Below are positions 45,704 to 54,639 of a stretch of 64,000 nucleotides of DNA, one piece after another. Origin of the DNA: Nocardioides sp. T2.26MG-1. Its GTDB lineage: Bacteria; Actinomycetota; Actinomycetes; Propionibacteriales; Nocardioidaceae. Both the position numbers and the translations under genes were made by a program. The stretch lies in contig NZ_CATNLZ010000001.1 of assembly GCF_950101795.1 (NCBI RefSeq), positions 689,382 to 753,381 on the forward strand. Direction: 5' to 3'. Within the stretch, counting starts at the first letter, position 1. Each line of letters opens with the position of its first letter. Below the pieces are notes generated by a model that had not been told where the DNA came from, made no database searches, and worked only from the letters and a program-made list of their open reading frames with translations.

Positions 45704-45747
45704 ACCCCGCACGACACGCCGGGTGGCCGCGGCGTGTCGTGCGGGGT
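45704..45747. terminator. strong bidirectional terminator
   Basis: ACCCCGCACGACACGCC (45704-45720) pairs exactly with its complement at 45731-45747 over 17 bases. A small second hairpin, CGGCTG-CTGA-CAGCCG, follows at 45749. It separates the convergent bpa and 45786 genes. Confidence 0.85.
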
Positions 45748-45785
45748 TCGGCTGCTGACAGCCGAATCCCGCAAGCGCCGGGCAG

Positions 45786-46370
45786 CTAGGCCCGGCGGCG
45801 TCCCAGCCCGGCGACCAGCAGCAGCCCGAGCAGCCCGACGATCACCAGCGCGGCTCCGGGGGCGGCCACCCGTTCGAAACTGGTGCGCGCCCCGGCGACG
45901 CGGGTGAACGTCGCCTTCGCGGGCTCGACAGGTGCGACGCTCCGACCGGCGCCCAGCAGCCGCTCGACCCGGGCGACCCGGGAGTCGGTCGCGGGCGCGG
46001 TGCCGGAGGTGCTGGTGGTCTCGAGGTCGGCGCCGGTGGTGAAGAACACGTAGTCGTCGCCGGGTCGCAGGTCCGGCAGGCCGCAGGCGCGCGCTGCGGC
46101 CTGCGTCCGCACCGTGGCGTCGACGGTGTCGAGGTCGCCCTTGTAGACCCGGTCCACGGTGACGGTGTAGACGACCGTGCGGCTCTGCTCGGTCCGCTCC
46201 GCCACCGTGCCGGAGAACACGTCGTCGGCGCGCATCGACTGCCGGCTGAGGCTCGGGTGCCCCTCCGGGCACGCGAACGCGGGGCCGGCGGTGGCGCCGA
46301 CGGCCACGACCCCGCTGCCGGCGAGCAGCAGGGCGGGGAGGAGCACTCGGGTCACGGACACGCCGACCAT
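45786..46370 (-). CDS. secreted NTR/TIMP-like domain protein with C-terminal anchor
   Basis: 194 residues. Signal peptide (LLPALLLAGSGVVAVGATAG), a domain starting right after cleavage with Cys (ACPEGHPSLSRQ), FSGTVAERTEQSRTVVYTVT, VDRVYKGD, ACGLPDLRPGDDYVFF, and a C-terminal helix (GAALVIVGLLGLLLVAGLGRRRA). The leading Cys and OB-like strands resemble bacterial netrin/TIMP domains. A surface-anchored protein; partner unknown. Confidence 0.72.
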   Translation of the reverse strand: MVGVSVTRVLLPALLLAGSGVVAVGATAGPAFACPEGHPSLSRQSMRADDVFSGTVAERTEQSRTVVYTVTVDRVYKGDLDTVDATVRTQAAARACGLPDLRPGDDYVFFTTGADLETTSTSGTAPATDSRVARVERLLGAGRSVAPVEPAKATFTRVAGARTSFERVAAPGAALVIVGLLGLLLVAGLGRRRA

Positions 46371-46379
46371 CTCAACAGA

Positions 46380-47171
46380 TCACAGGTCGAAGACACCAGC
46401 CAGCACACGCGCGACGCCGTCCTCGTCGTGCCCGGGGGCGACGTGGTCGGCGGCAGCGGTCACGGTCGGGTGGGCGTCGGCCATCGCGTACGACGTCCCG
46501 GCCCACGCGAGCATCGGCAGGTCGTTGGGCATGTCGCCGAACGCGATCACCTCGTCCGCCTCGACGCCCAGGTCGGCGCACAGCAGCGCCAGCGTGGACG
46601 CCTTGGTCACCCCCGGTGCGCTCATCTCCAGCAGCGCTGACGACGAGGACCAGGTGATCACCAACCGGCCGCCGAGAGCCTCCTCCGCCAGGTCCCAGAA
46701 CTCCTGCGGCTCGAGCTCCTCGTGCCGGGCGAGCAGCTTCACGACGGGCTCGTCGAACAGGTCGGCCACCGCAGCCCGCCGGGCGCCCGCCGGCACCCGG
46801 TGCCGGTCGTGGAAGGTCTCCTCGAGCACGATCCCATCCAGGGTCTCGACGGCGAAGGCCGTGCCGGGCAGCGCCGCCCGCAGCAGCTCGCACGCCTCGA
46901 TCCCCGCGGCCGGGTCGATCGGGCGCAGCAGGTGCACGTCGTGGCGGCCGACGTCCCAGACGAGGGCGCCGTTGGCCACCACGGCCAGGCCGTGCTCGCC
47001 GACGTGCTCGAACACCTCCTCCGCCCAGCGCAGCGGCCGCCCGGTCACGAACACGACCGCGGCGCCGGCGGTCTCGATCGCGGCGAGGACCTGGGCGGTG
47101 TACGCCGACACCGTGCCGTCGGAGCGGACCAGGGTGCCGTCGAGGTCGGTGGCGACCAGCCGCGGACGCAT
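46380..47171 (-). CDS. Cof-type HAD-family hydrolase
   Basis: 263 residues. HAD motif I is VATDLDGTLVRSDG, motif III/IV is VIAFGDMPNDLPML, and the C2B cap lies between. Such enzymes dephosphorylate sugar phosphates or flavin and pyridoxal phosphates. All catalytic Asp residues are present. A second, distinct Cof-type HAD is encoded at 48961. Confidence 0.88.
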   Translation of the reverse strand: MRPRLVATDLDGTLVRSDGTVSAYTAQVLAAIETAGAAVVFVTGRPLRWAEEVFEHVGEHGLAVVANGALVWDVGRHDVHLLRPIDPAAGIEACELLRAALPGTAFAVETLDGIVLEETFHDRHRVPAGARRAAVADLFDEPVVKLLARHEELEPQEFWDLAEEALGGRLVITWSSSSALLEMSAPGVTKASTLALLCADLGVEADEVIAFGDMPNDLPMLAWAGTSYAMADAHPTVTAAADHVAPGHDEDGVARVLAGVFDL

Positions 47172-47368
47172 CAGCCGACCCGCGGTCCGGCCGGGTCGAC
47201 ACGGCCGGTGCCACAGCAGCGAGGGTTCACCCCTCGCAGCCTAGTGTCCCGGGGGCCTCGGGCCGTTGCGCGTGTGCTCGCTGTGCCAGGCTGGAGCCAT
47301 GTCGTCGCGCCCTGCCCGCCCTCGCATGCGTCTCCATCCGACGTCGGCGCGCCGGCCAGGGGTGCGGC

Positions 47369-48439
47369 GTGGCTGACATGCTGCCGTCCACCGCCGCCGC
47401 CCACCGGCCGGGGACGGGTCTGGTCGCCACGGTCACTACCGCGAAGGACACGCCCGAGGACCTGACCGCGTTCGTCCACCGCAATCTCCAGCGCGGCGCC
47501 GACCACATGTTCGTGTTCCTCGACGAGGCCGACGCCGCAGCCCGAGAGGCGCTGTCGCGCCATCCCGGTGTCACCTGCATCGAGTGCGACCGGTCGTGGT
47601 GGGGCGCCACGCGCCCCGAGCATCTGAATGTCCGTCAAGGGATCAACGCGAACATGACGAAGGGGGTCCTCACCCGCTTCCCGCAGTTCAGCTGGCTCTT
47701 CCACGTCGACTCCGACGAGGTGCTCGACATCGACCGCGAGCAGTTGGCGACGATCCCCTCGGACGTGGGTGTGGTCTCGCTCCACCCTCTGGAGGCGATC
47801 AGTCGGCGCCGACAGCGGGGTGCACCGAGCGAGTTCAAGCGTCCGCTCGAGGACGACATGCTCCAACTGCTCCACACCCTCGGCATCATCGACCGACCCG
47901 CCAACAGTGCCTACTTCCGCGGCCACCTGGCCGGGAAGCCGGGGATGCGCCCCACCCTCGACCTCAACTTCGGGATCCACAACGTCATCGACCTCGACCA
48001 CCAGCCGGTCGAGGGCCACGAGGCGAGTTGGCTGCGGGTGCTGCATCTGCACTGCCCGAACCTCGCCGCGTTCAGCCGTCGGTGGGAGAACCTGCTGACC
48101 TCGGGCCCCGCACCCAAGCTGCGTCAGAAGCGCGCGAGCACGGCCGCGGCCATCGCCGCGCTGGGCCGCCTGGACCTCTCGATGTCGACCAAGCGGCGCT
48201 ACGCCCGGCGCCTGTACCGGGAGACGACCGAGGACCGCGCGCGCGAGCTCAAGCGACTGGGTCTCCTCGAACACGTCGATCTCGAGGAGCGCAGGTACGA
48301 GCCGCGCCAGGTGGATCCGGCCACCCGGGCCGCGATCACCGCGACGTTCGAGGGCCTCCGCGAGGTCGACAAGACCTCCTTCCGCCGAGCCCAGCCGGCC
48401 GGCGTGGCGGCGATCCTCGACGCCGTGCGGGTGCCCTGA
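47369..48439 (+). CDS. GT2/GT92-like glycosyltransferase
   Basis: 356 residues from GTG 47369 (ATG 47378 is a near alternative). The N-terminal GT-A-like part (VATVTTAKDTPEDLTAFVHR) leads to a DxD-type metal site (FHVDSDEVLDID) at about residue 117; ANSAYFRGHLAGKPGMR follows. Likely adds a sugar to a cell-surface acceptor. No other polysaccharide gene adjoins it. Confidence 0.75.
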   Translation: MADMLPSTAAAHRPGTGLVATVTTAKDTPEDLTAFVHRNLQRGADHMFVFLDEADAAAREALSRHPGVTCIECDRSWWGATRPEHLNVRQGINANMTKGVLTRFPQFSWLFHVDSDEVLDIDREQLATIPSDVGVVSLHPLEAISRRRQRGAPSEFKRPLEDDMLQLLHTLGIIDRPANSAYFRGHLAGKPGMRPTLDLNFGIHNVIDLDHQPVEGHEASWLRVLHLHCPNLAAFSRRWENLLTSGPAPKLRQKRASTAAAIAALGRLDLSMSTKRRYARRLYRETTEDRARELKRLGLLEHVDLEERRYEPRQVDPATRAAITATFEGLREVDKTSFRRAQPAGVAAILDAVRVP

Positions 48440-48442
48440 CGG

Positions 48443-48961
48443 TCAGGTCGAGGGGCCGGTGGCCCGCTCGGGCACGGGTACGGCGGGCAGCGGCCGAGCC
48501 ATGACGAGGTTGCCGTCCTCGTTGCTGCCCCGCAGCTCGGTGAAGCCGCACTTCGCGAGCACCCGGATGCTGGCGGTGTTGGCGGGCTCGACGCTCGCCC
48601 GGACCCGGACGCCGGCGCGGTCGGTCTCGACGAGCACGGCCCGCAGCGCCTCGGTCGCGAACCCCCACCCGCGGGCCTGCTCGACCAGGCCGTAGCCGAC
48701 CTCGACCTCCGGGACGCCGTCGGCCGCCGGCTCGGGCGGCCCGTAGAACCCGAGCGAGCCGAGCACGGTGACGCCGCGCACCACGTGCCGGCACGCCCAG
48801 GGATCGCCGGGGTGGTACATCGTGGCCGCGTCCCGGTCGTCCTCGCGCGGGTAGTCGGGGTGCCAGCCCTCGCGGCGCCGGCCGGCCAGGATGTCGTCAG
48901 CCTCGTCGGGGGTCCACAGCGGCAGCCGGAGCCGCTCCGTGGTGATCACGTCAGGGAGCAT
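48443..48961 (-). CDS. GNAT N-acetyltransferase (RimJ/RimL-like)
   Basis: 172 residues. TERLRLPLWTPDEADDILAG at the start, then EVEVGYGLVEQARGWGFATE (acetyl-CoA pyrophosphate loop Q-x-x-G-x-G/A type) and VEPANTASIRVLAKCGF, the GNAT signature. ATG 48961 overlaps the stop of the HAD gene upstream by one base. Acceptor unknown. Confidence 0.88.
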   Translation of the reverse strand: MLPDVITTERLRLPLWTPDEADDILAGRRREGWHPDYPREDDRDAATMYHPGDPWACRHVVRGVTVLGSLGFYGPPEPAADGVPEVEVGYGLVEQARGWGFATEALRAVLVETDRAGVRVRASVEPANTASIRVLAKCGFTELRGSNEDGNLVMARPLPAVPVPERATGPST

Positions 48962-49848
48962 CAGGAGAACCCTTGGGTTGAGGAGGGCGTGCTGCGCCCG
49001 TCTCGAAACCATCGAGCGAGCTCGGTGGCGACGCCGTCCTCGTAGACCGTCCCGGTGACGTCGTCGGCGGCGGCCAGGACGTCCTCGATCGCCTGGCCCA
49101 TGGCCACCCCGCGGTGGGCCCACTCGAACATCTCGAGGTCGTTGCGACCGTCGCCGATCGCGAGCGTCTCGTCTGAGGCGACGCCGAGCTCCTTCGCGAC
49201 GTACTCGAGGCCGGAGGCCTTGGACACGCCGACCGGCGCCAGGTCGAGCCACGCGGTCCAGCCCACCACGTAGTTGGTGCCCTGCAGGCCGAGCCCCGCG
49301 GCGAGCGCCACGAACTCGTCGGCGGTGGACTCGGGGTCGCGGATGATCACACGGCTGACCTCGGCGGCGAGCAGCTCGTCGATCTCGGTGACGATCATGT
49401 CGCCGGACAGCTCCCCGTCGGGGAAGTGCGAGTTGACCCGGTAGCCGACGCCGCGCTCCTCGACCGCGACGAGCGCCGTCGGGTGTCGGTCGAGGATCGC
49501 CTCGACGGCGGGGCGCGCGTCGAACGTCTCCTCGTGCACGACCTCGAGCGGCGGGTAGCGGAACACCACGGCCCCGTTGGAGGCAACCACCCACAGCCGG
49601 TCGCGGTCGGCCCCGTCGCGATCTGGAGAGTGCAGCTCGAGCAGGTCGGCGACGTTCGTCATGCCGTGCGGGGAGCGCCCGCTGGCGAGCACCACGTGCG
49701 CGCCGGCGTCCAGCACCCGGTGCACCGCCTCCTTGACCGCCGGCGAGATCTCCTCGCGGGTGGTGCCGGAGCCCTCCACCCACTTGAGGATCGTGCCGTC
49801 GATGTCGAGGGCGACCAGCCTGGGCCGCCAACCGTCAGGAACGCTCAC
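48961..49848 (-). CDS. Cof-type HAD-family hydrolase
   Basis: 295 residues from GTG 49848. HAD motif [17 protein letters not shown], motif [11 protein letters not shown] and motif [17 protein letters not shown] are intact. Overlaps serS by 4 bases (GTGA), so it is cotranslated with seryl-tRNA synthetase. Substrate unknown. Confidence 0.9.
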   Translation of the reverse strand: MSVPDGWRPRLVALDIDGTILKWVEGSGTTREEISPAVKEAVHRVLDAGAHVVLASGRSPHGMTNVADLLELHSPDRDGADRDRLWVVASNGAVVFRYPPLEVVHEETFDARPAVEAILDRHPTALVAVEERGVGYRVNSHFPDGELSGDMIVTEIDELLAAEVSRVIIRDPESTADEFVALAAGLGLQGTNYVVGWTAWLDLAPVGVSKASGLEYVAKELGVASDETLAIGDGRNDLEMFEWAHRGVAMGQAIEDVLAAADDVTGTVYEDGVATELARWFRDGRSTPSSTQGFS

Positions 49849-51119
49849 GGGGCGACCGGCTCCAGGACGTCGCGGCCCAGCCACGGCTGGAGCGCCTTCG
49901 GGACGCGCACCGACCCGTCGGCCTGCTGGTGGGTCTCGAGCACGGCGACGATCGTGCGGGTGATCGCGCACAGCGTGCCGTTGAGGGTGGAGACCGGCTT
50001 GATGTCCGCCCCGAAGCGACCGCGGGTGTCGAGCCGCCTGGTCTGGAACTCCGTGCAGTTCGAGGTCGAGGTGAGCTCGCGGTAGCGGCCCTGCGTGGGG
50101 ATCCACGCCTCGCAGTCGAACTTGCGCTGGGCGGAGAGCCCGAGGTCGCCCGCGGCCACGTCGATCACGCGGTAGGCGAGCTCGAGCTTCTCGAGGAACT
50201 CCTTCTCCCACGCGAGCAGCCGCTGGTGCTCGGCGTACGAGTCCTCGGTCGTGGTGTAGACGAACATCTCGACCTTGTCGAACCAGTGCACCCGGATGAT
50301 GCCCTTGGTGTCCTTGCCGTGCGAGCCGGCCTCCTTGCGGAAGCAGGGGCTGAACGCGGCGTAGCGCAGCGGCAGCGCGGCGCCGTCGAGGATCTCGTCG
50401 GAGTGGTACGCCGCCATCGGGACCTCGGAGGTCCCGACGAGGTACATGTCCTGGCCCTCGATCCGGTAGACGTCGTCGGCCGCCTGGCCGAGGAAGCCGG
50501 TGCCGTCCATCGCCCGCGGCTTGACCATCGAGGGCGCGATCACGGGGGTGAAGCCGGACTCGCGGGCCTGCTGCATGGCGAGGTTGACCAGGGCGAGCTC
50601 GAGCTCGGCCCCGGCGCCGGTGAGGAAGTAGAAGCGCGACCCGGACACCTTGGCGCCCCGGTCGAGGTCGATCGCCCCGAGCATCCGGCCGAGCTCGATG
50701 TGATCGCGCGGCTCGAATCCGTCGGCGGCGAAGTCGCGGGGGGTGCCGACCTCCTCGAGCACGACGTAGTCGTCCTCGCCGCCGGCCGGGGCCTCCTCGG
50801 CCGCAAGGTTGGGGATGCTCATCAGCGCCGACTGCCAGGTCTCCTCGGCGGCGGCCTGGGCGGCCTCCGCCTCCTTGACCTGCGCCGCCAGGGTCTTGGT
50901 CTGCGCGAGCAGGGCCTGCTTCTCCTCGCCCTGGGCCTGGGGGATCAGCTTGCCGAGCTGCTTCTGCTCGGCGCGCTTGGCCTCGAAGTCCGCGATCGCC
51001 CGGCGGCGCTCGGTGTCGGCGGAGAGCGCCCGGTCCACGACCTCGTCGGACAGACCGCGCTTGGCCTGGGCGGCGCGCACGCGGTCGGGGTCGTCTCGGA
51101 GGATCCGTGGGTCGATCAT
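49845..51119 (-). CDS. serS: seryl-tRNA synthetase
   Basis: 424 residues. N-terminal coiled-coil tRNA-binding arm (about residues 30-105), class II core with motif 2 [20 protein letters not shown] and motif 3 [18 protein letters not shown]. Motif 2 reads RVHWFDKVE where most bacteria have RVHQFDKVE. No T-box leader fits the 78-base divergent gap. Two tRNA-Ser genes lie about 10 kb away. Confidence 0.96.
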   Translation of the reverse strand: MIDPRILRDDPDRVRAAQAKRGLSDEVVDRALSADTERRRAIADFEAKRAEQKQLGKLIPQAQGEEKQALLAQTKTLAAQVKEAEAAQAAAEETWQSALMSIPNLAAEEAPAGGEDDYVVLEEVGTPRDFAADGFEPRDHIELGRMLGAIDLDRGAKVSGSRFYFLTGAGAELELALVNLAMQQARESGFTPVIAPSMVKPRAMDGTGFLGQAADDVYRIEGQDMYLVGTSEVPMAAYHSDEILDGAALPLRYAAFSPCFRKEAGSHGKDTKGIIRVHWFDKVEMFVYTTTEDSYAEHQRLLAWEKEFLEKLELAYRVIDVAAGDLGLSAQRKFDCEAWIPTQGRYRELTSTSNCTEFQTRRLDTRGRFGADIKPVSTLNGTLCAITRTIVAVLETHQQADGSVRVPKALQPWLGRDVLEPVAP

Positions 51120-51197
51120 GGGCTCAGGCTATCCGGGCCAGGCGCGACCGGGCGCACCGATTCCTCCGTCGTGGGCGGGCATGGAAAACTCGGGCCC

Positions 51198-52772
51198 GTG
51201 CTCGACCGCCCCCGCTCCATCCTCCTGACCTGGACGGCGGCCCTCCTCGTCCTGTTCGTGATCGTCACGGTCGCCGTGCAGACCGGCTGGGGCCCGGTCA
51301 CCTCGATCGACGACCGCGGTCGCGGCGTCCAGCAGTGGGCGGTCGACGAGCCGTGGCTCCGCCAGCCGCTGCGCTGGATCGAGCTCGCCTTCGGGGCGAT
51401 CGGCACCTGGGTGATCGTGCTGGTGCTCGCCGCGTTCCTGTTCACCCGCCACCACCGACGGGCAGCGGTGTACGCCGTCGGCGTGATGGCGGTGACCAAG
51501 ACCGCCACCACCGTGCTCAAGGACGTCTTCGGCCGGCACCGCCCGGACTGGCAGAACCCCGAGCACCTGGTGCACAACGGCGCCTACCCCAGCGGGCACT
51601 CCTCATCGATCGTCGCCCTCGTCGGCGTCGCCGCCGTCCTGGTCCTGATGCTGGTCCGGCGGCGCAACGCCCGGCACGCGGCGTACGCGATGCTCACGCT
51701 GCTCGCGGTCGTCGTGGGGCTCGACCGGGTGCTGCTCGGCAGGCACTACCCCAGTGACGTGGTCGGCGGCGCCCTGCTGGGGGCGGTGGTGGTCGTGCTC
51801 GGCGTGGTCGTCTACAACCCGCTCCCCCGCAGCCACGCGGCCAGCGTCGAACCGCTGCCGGAGGTGTTCGGCTCCCAGCGCCGGCTGGCGGTGATCCTCA
51901 ACCCGATCAAGGTCGAGGACCGAGGCCAGTTCGAGGCGCTGGTCGACGCGATGGCCGCCGAGGCGGGCTGGTCGCGGCCGAGCTGGTACTACACGACCGT
52001 CGAGGACCCCGGCACCGGGATGGCCGCGGCCGCCTCGGTCGCCGGCACCGACCTGGTGCTGGTCTGCGGCGGCGACGGCACGGTGCGCGAGGTCTGCGCC
52101 GAGCTCGCCGGCACCGGCATCCCCGTGGGGATCATCCCCGCCGGCACCGGCAACCTGCTGGCCCGCAACCTCGACATCCCGCTCTACATCCGCTCCGCGA
52201 TCGACGTCGCGCTCAACGGCCAGGACCGGGCCATCGACCTGGTCGAGGTCTCCGGCGACGGCTTCGAGGACACCCACTTCATGGTGATGGCCGGGATGGG
52301 GTTCGACGCCGCGATCATGGAGGGCGTCAACGAGGACATCAAGAAGCGGGTCGGCTGGCTGGCGTACGTGCTGTCCGCGCTCAAGTCGCTGATGTTCCCC
52401 GCGATCCGGGTCGAGATCTCGGTCGACGGCGGGGAGTTCACCAAGCACCGCGCCCGCACGGTCGTGGTCGGGAACGTCGGCTTCCTCCAGGCCGGCATGC
52501 CGCTGCTCCCCGACGCCGCGATCGACGACGGGCTCCTCGACCTGGTGATGCTGCACCCGCGGCGCTTCCTCTCCTGGGTGCCCCTCGCCTACCGGATCCT
52601 CGCCAAGCGGTCGCGCACCGACGACCTGGTCAACCGGATGACCGGCCACTCGGTCGTCGTCCGGGCCGCGACCGACACCCCGCGCCAGCTCGACGGCGAC
52701 TCGATCGGCCCCGGCCGTGAGCTGCGGATGACCTGCATCCACGGCCGGCTGCTGGTCCGCGTCCCCCGCTGA
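51198..52772 (+). CDS. PAP2 phosphatase fused to diacylglycerol/lipid kinase
   Basis: 524 residues from GTG 51198. Residues 1-215 are a membrane PAP2 acid phosphatase with all three motifs (KDVFGRHRP, YPSGHSSS, GRHYPSD). Residues 225-520 are a DAGK/LCB5 catalytic domain with VCGGDGTVREV, IPAGTGNLLARNLDIP and DDGLLDLVML. The fusion could phosphorylate and dephosphorylate lipids in one protein. No frameshift at the junction. Confidence 0.92.
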   Translation: MLDRPRSILLTWTAALLVLFVIVTVAVQTGWGPVTSIDDRGRGVQQWAVDEPWLRQPLRWIELAFGAIGTWVIVLVLAAFLFTRHHRRAAVYAVGVMAVTKTATTVLKDVFGRHRPDWQNPEHLVHNGAYPSGHSSSIVALVGVAAVLVLMLVRRRNARHAAYAMLTLLAVVVGLDRVLLGRHYPSDVVGGALLGAVVVVLGVVVYNPLPRSHAASVEPLPEVFGSQRRLAVILNPIKVEDRGQFEALVDAMAAEAGWSRPSWYYTTVEDPGTGMAAAASVAGTDLVLVCGGDGTVREVCAELAGTGIPVGIIPAGTGNLLARNLDIPLYIRSAIDVALNGQDRAIDLVEVSGDGFEDTHFMVMAGMGFDAAIMEGVNEDIKKRVGWLAYVLSALKSLMFPAIRVEISVDGGEFTKHRARTVVVGNVGFLQAGMPLLPDAAIDDGLLDLVMLHPRRFLSWVPLAYRILAKRSRTDDLVNRMTGHSVVVRAATDTPRQLDGDSIGPGRELRMTCIHGRLLVRVPR

Positions 52773-52779
52773 CCTCTCT

Positions 52780-52830
52780 GCGTCAGGGTTGGGTCAAGCC
52801 GGGGCCGGCGAGCATCAGGGAACCGTCAAG
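52780..52830 (+). promoter_or_regulatory. paired direct repeats upstream of kdp
   Basis: GCGTCAGGGTTGGGTCAAG (52780) and GCATCAGGGAACCGTCAAG (52812) share GC-TCAGGG and GTCAAG blocks and are 32 bases apart, about three helical turns. They lie 41-91 bases before kdpF. Candidate KdpE binding sites. Confidence 0.55.
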
Positions 52831-52870
52831 AGTGGGCCACCCGAGGCCCGGGCGGGCCTACGAATGAGGC

Positions 52871-52978
52871 GTGCTCGACTTCGTCTACCTCCTCCTGACC
52901 CTGGTCGCCTTCGGTGCCCTCGCGATCCTGGCCGGCGCCATCGACCGTCACCTCGGTAGCGGCCGGGGCAGCGAGTGA
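52871..52978 (+). CDS. kdpF: KdpF, small subunit of potassium-transporting ATPase
   Basis: 35 residues from GTG 52871: one hydrophobic helix ([20 protein letters not shown]) and a short polar tail. Matches KdpF in size, single helix and position. Its TGA overlaps the kdpA GTG by 4 bases, the same coupling used throughout this operon. KdpF stabilises the Kdp complex. Confidence 0.85.
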   Translation: MLDFVYLLLTLVAFGALAILAGAIDRHLGSGRGSE

Positions 52979-54639
52979 GCGCCGTCGGCCCCGCGCTCGC
53001 CCAGGTGCTGCTGCTGGCGCTCGCCCTGGCCGCGGCGGTCCCGCTCCTGGGTCGCCACCTCGCGCACGTCTACACCTCCCCCCGGCACCTCGCCGTCGAG
53101 CGCGCGTCGTACCGGCTCCTGCGGGTCGACCCCGACGCCGACCAGCACTGGCGGGCCTACGCGATGTCGGTGCTCGGCTTCTCGCTCGCCGGCGTCCTCG
53201 CGCTCTACGGGTTCGGCCGGCTCCAGGCGCACCTGCCGCTCTCGCTCGGGTTCGCCGGGCTCCCGGCCGACGGCGCCTGGAACACCGCGGTGTCCTTCGT
53301 GACCAACACGAACTGGCAGTGGTACGCCGGCGAGGCGACCGTGGGTCACCTCTTCCAGATGTCCGGCCTGACCGTCCAGAACTTCGTCTCCGCCGGGGTC
53401 GGGATGGCGGTCGCCGCGGCGTTCGCCCGCGGGCTGGCGCGCAGCCACCGGGACGGGCGGGTCGGCAACTTCTGGGCCGACCTGGTGCGCACGGTCGTGC
53501 GCGTGCTGCTGCCGATCTCGCTGGTCGCGGCCGTCGTGCTGGTGCTCTCCGGCGCGGTCCAGAACCTCCTCGAGCCGATGACCGTGCACACGCTGACCGG
53601 CGGGGTGCAGCAGATCACCGGCGGCCCGGTCGCGAGCCAGGAGGCGATCAAGGAGCTCGGCACGAACGGCGGCGGCTTCTACAACGTCAACTCCGCGCAC
53701 CCGTTCGAGAACCCGACCCCGTTCACGAACCTCCTCGAGATCTTCCTGCTGCTCCTCATCCCGTTCGCGATGGCGTGGGCCTTCGGGCTGATCGTCGGCG
53801 ACCGTCGCCAGGGCGGCGCGGTGCTCTCCGTGATGGGAGTGCTGTGGGGCGGCTCCGTCGCCCTGCTCACCTGGGCCGAGATGGCCGGGCCTGGCACGGC
53901 GCCCGGGTTGGCCGGTGGCGCGATGGAGGGCAAGGAGGTCCGCTTCGGGGAGGCGGCGTCGGCGCTGTTCGCGTCCTCGACCACCGGCACCTCGACCGGT
54001 GCGGTCAACTCCATGCACGACTCGCTCACCGCGCCCGGCGGCGGGGTGGCGATGTTCAACATGATGCTCGGCGAGGTCGCGCCCGGCGGGGTGGGCTCGG
54101 GTCTCTACGGCATGCTGATGCTCGCCGTCCTCACCGTCTTCCTCGCCGGGCTGATGGTCGGCCGCACGCCGGAGTACCTCGGCAAGAAGATCGGTCAGCA
54201 CGAGATCGTCCTGGTCGCGCTCTACGTGCTCGCGACCCCCGTGCTCGTCCTGACCGGCGTCGCCGTCGCGGTCACCGCGCACGCCGGCCTGGCCGGCCTC
54301 CAGGAGTCCGGTCCGCACGGCCTCTCGGAGGCGTTGTACGCCGTGACCTCGGCCGCCAACAACAACGGCAGCGCGTTCGCCGGCCTCAGCTCGGGGACGC
54401 CGTTCTGGAACACCCTGCTCGGGCTGCTCATGCTGATCGGCCGGTTCGTGCCGATCGTGCTCGTGCTCGCCCTCGCCGGCCGCTTCGCGGCGCAGCGCCA
54501 GCTGCCGCCCGGCGCCGGCACCCTGCCCACGCACCGGCCCCTGTTCGTGGTCCTCCTCACCGGCGTCGCCGTGGTGGTGGTCGGCCTGACCTACGTGCCG
54601 GTGCTCGTTCTCGGTCCCATCGCGGAGTCGCTGTCGTGA
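52975..54639 (+). CDS. kdpA: KdpA, potassium-transporting ATPase channel subunit
   Basis: 554 residues, about ten membrane helices. The four pore loops are visible: [35 protein letters not shown] (split here as [18 protein letters not shown]), [18 protein letters not shown] and [23 protein letters not shown] start overlaps kdpF. Carries K+ through the membrane for KdpB. Confidence 0.97.
   Translation: MSAVGPALAQVLLLALALAAAVPLLGRHLAHVYTSPRHLAVERASYRLLRVDPDADQHWRAYAMSVLGFSLAGVLALYGFGRLQAHLPLSLGFAGLPADGAWNTAVSFVTNTNWQWYAGEATVGHLFQMSGLTVQNFVSAGVGMAVAAAFARGLARSHRDGRVGNFWADLVRTVVRVLLPISLVAAVVLVLSGAVQNLLEPMTVHTLTGGVQQITGGPVASQEAIKELGTNGGGFYNVNSAHPFENPTPFTNLLEIFLLLLIPFAMAWAFGLIVGDRRQGGAVLSVMGVLWGGSVALLTWAEMAGPGTAPGLAGGAMEGKEVRFGEAASALFASSTTGTSTGAVNSMHDSLTAPGGGVAMFNMMLGEVAPGGVGSGLYGMLMLAVLTVFLAGLMVGRTPEYLGKKIGQHEIVLVALYVLATPVLVLTGVAVAVTAHAGLAGLQESGPHGLSEALYAVTSAANNNGSAFAGLSSGTPFWNTLLGLLMLIGRFVPIVLVLALAGRFAAQRQLPPGAGTLPTHRPLFVVLLTGVAVVVVGLTYVPVLVLGPIAESLS

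Noticed and set aside
51120..51197. T-box riboswitch before serS
   Set aside because: Only 78 bases separate the divergent starts and no T-box or specifier-loop sequence is visible.
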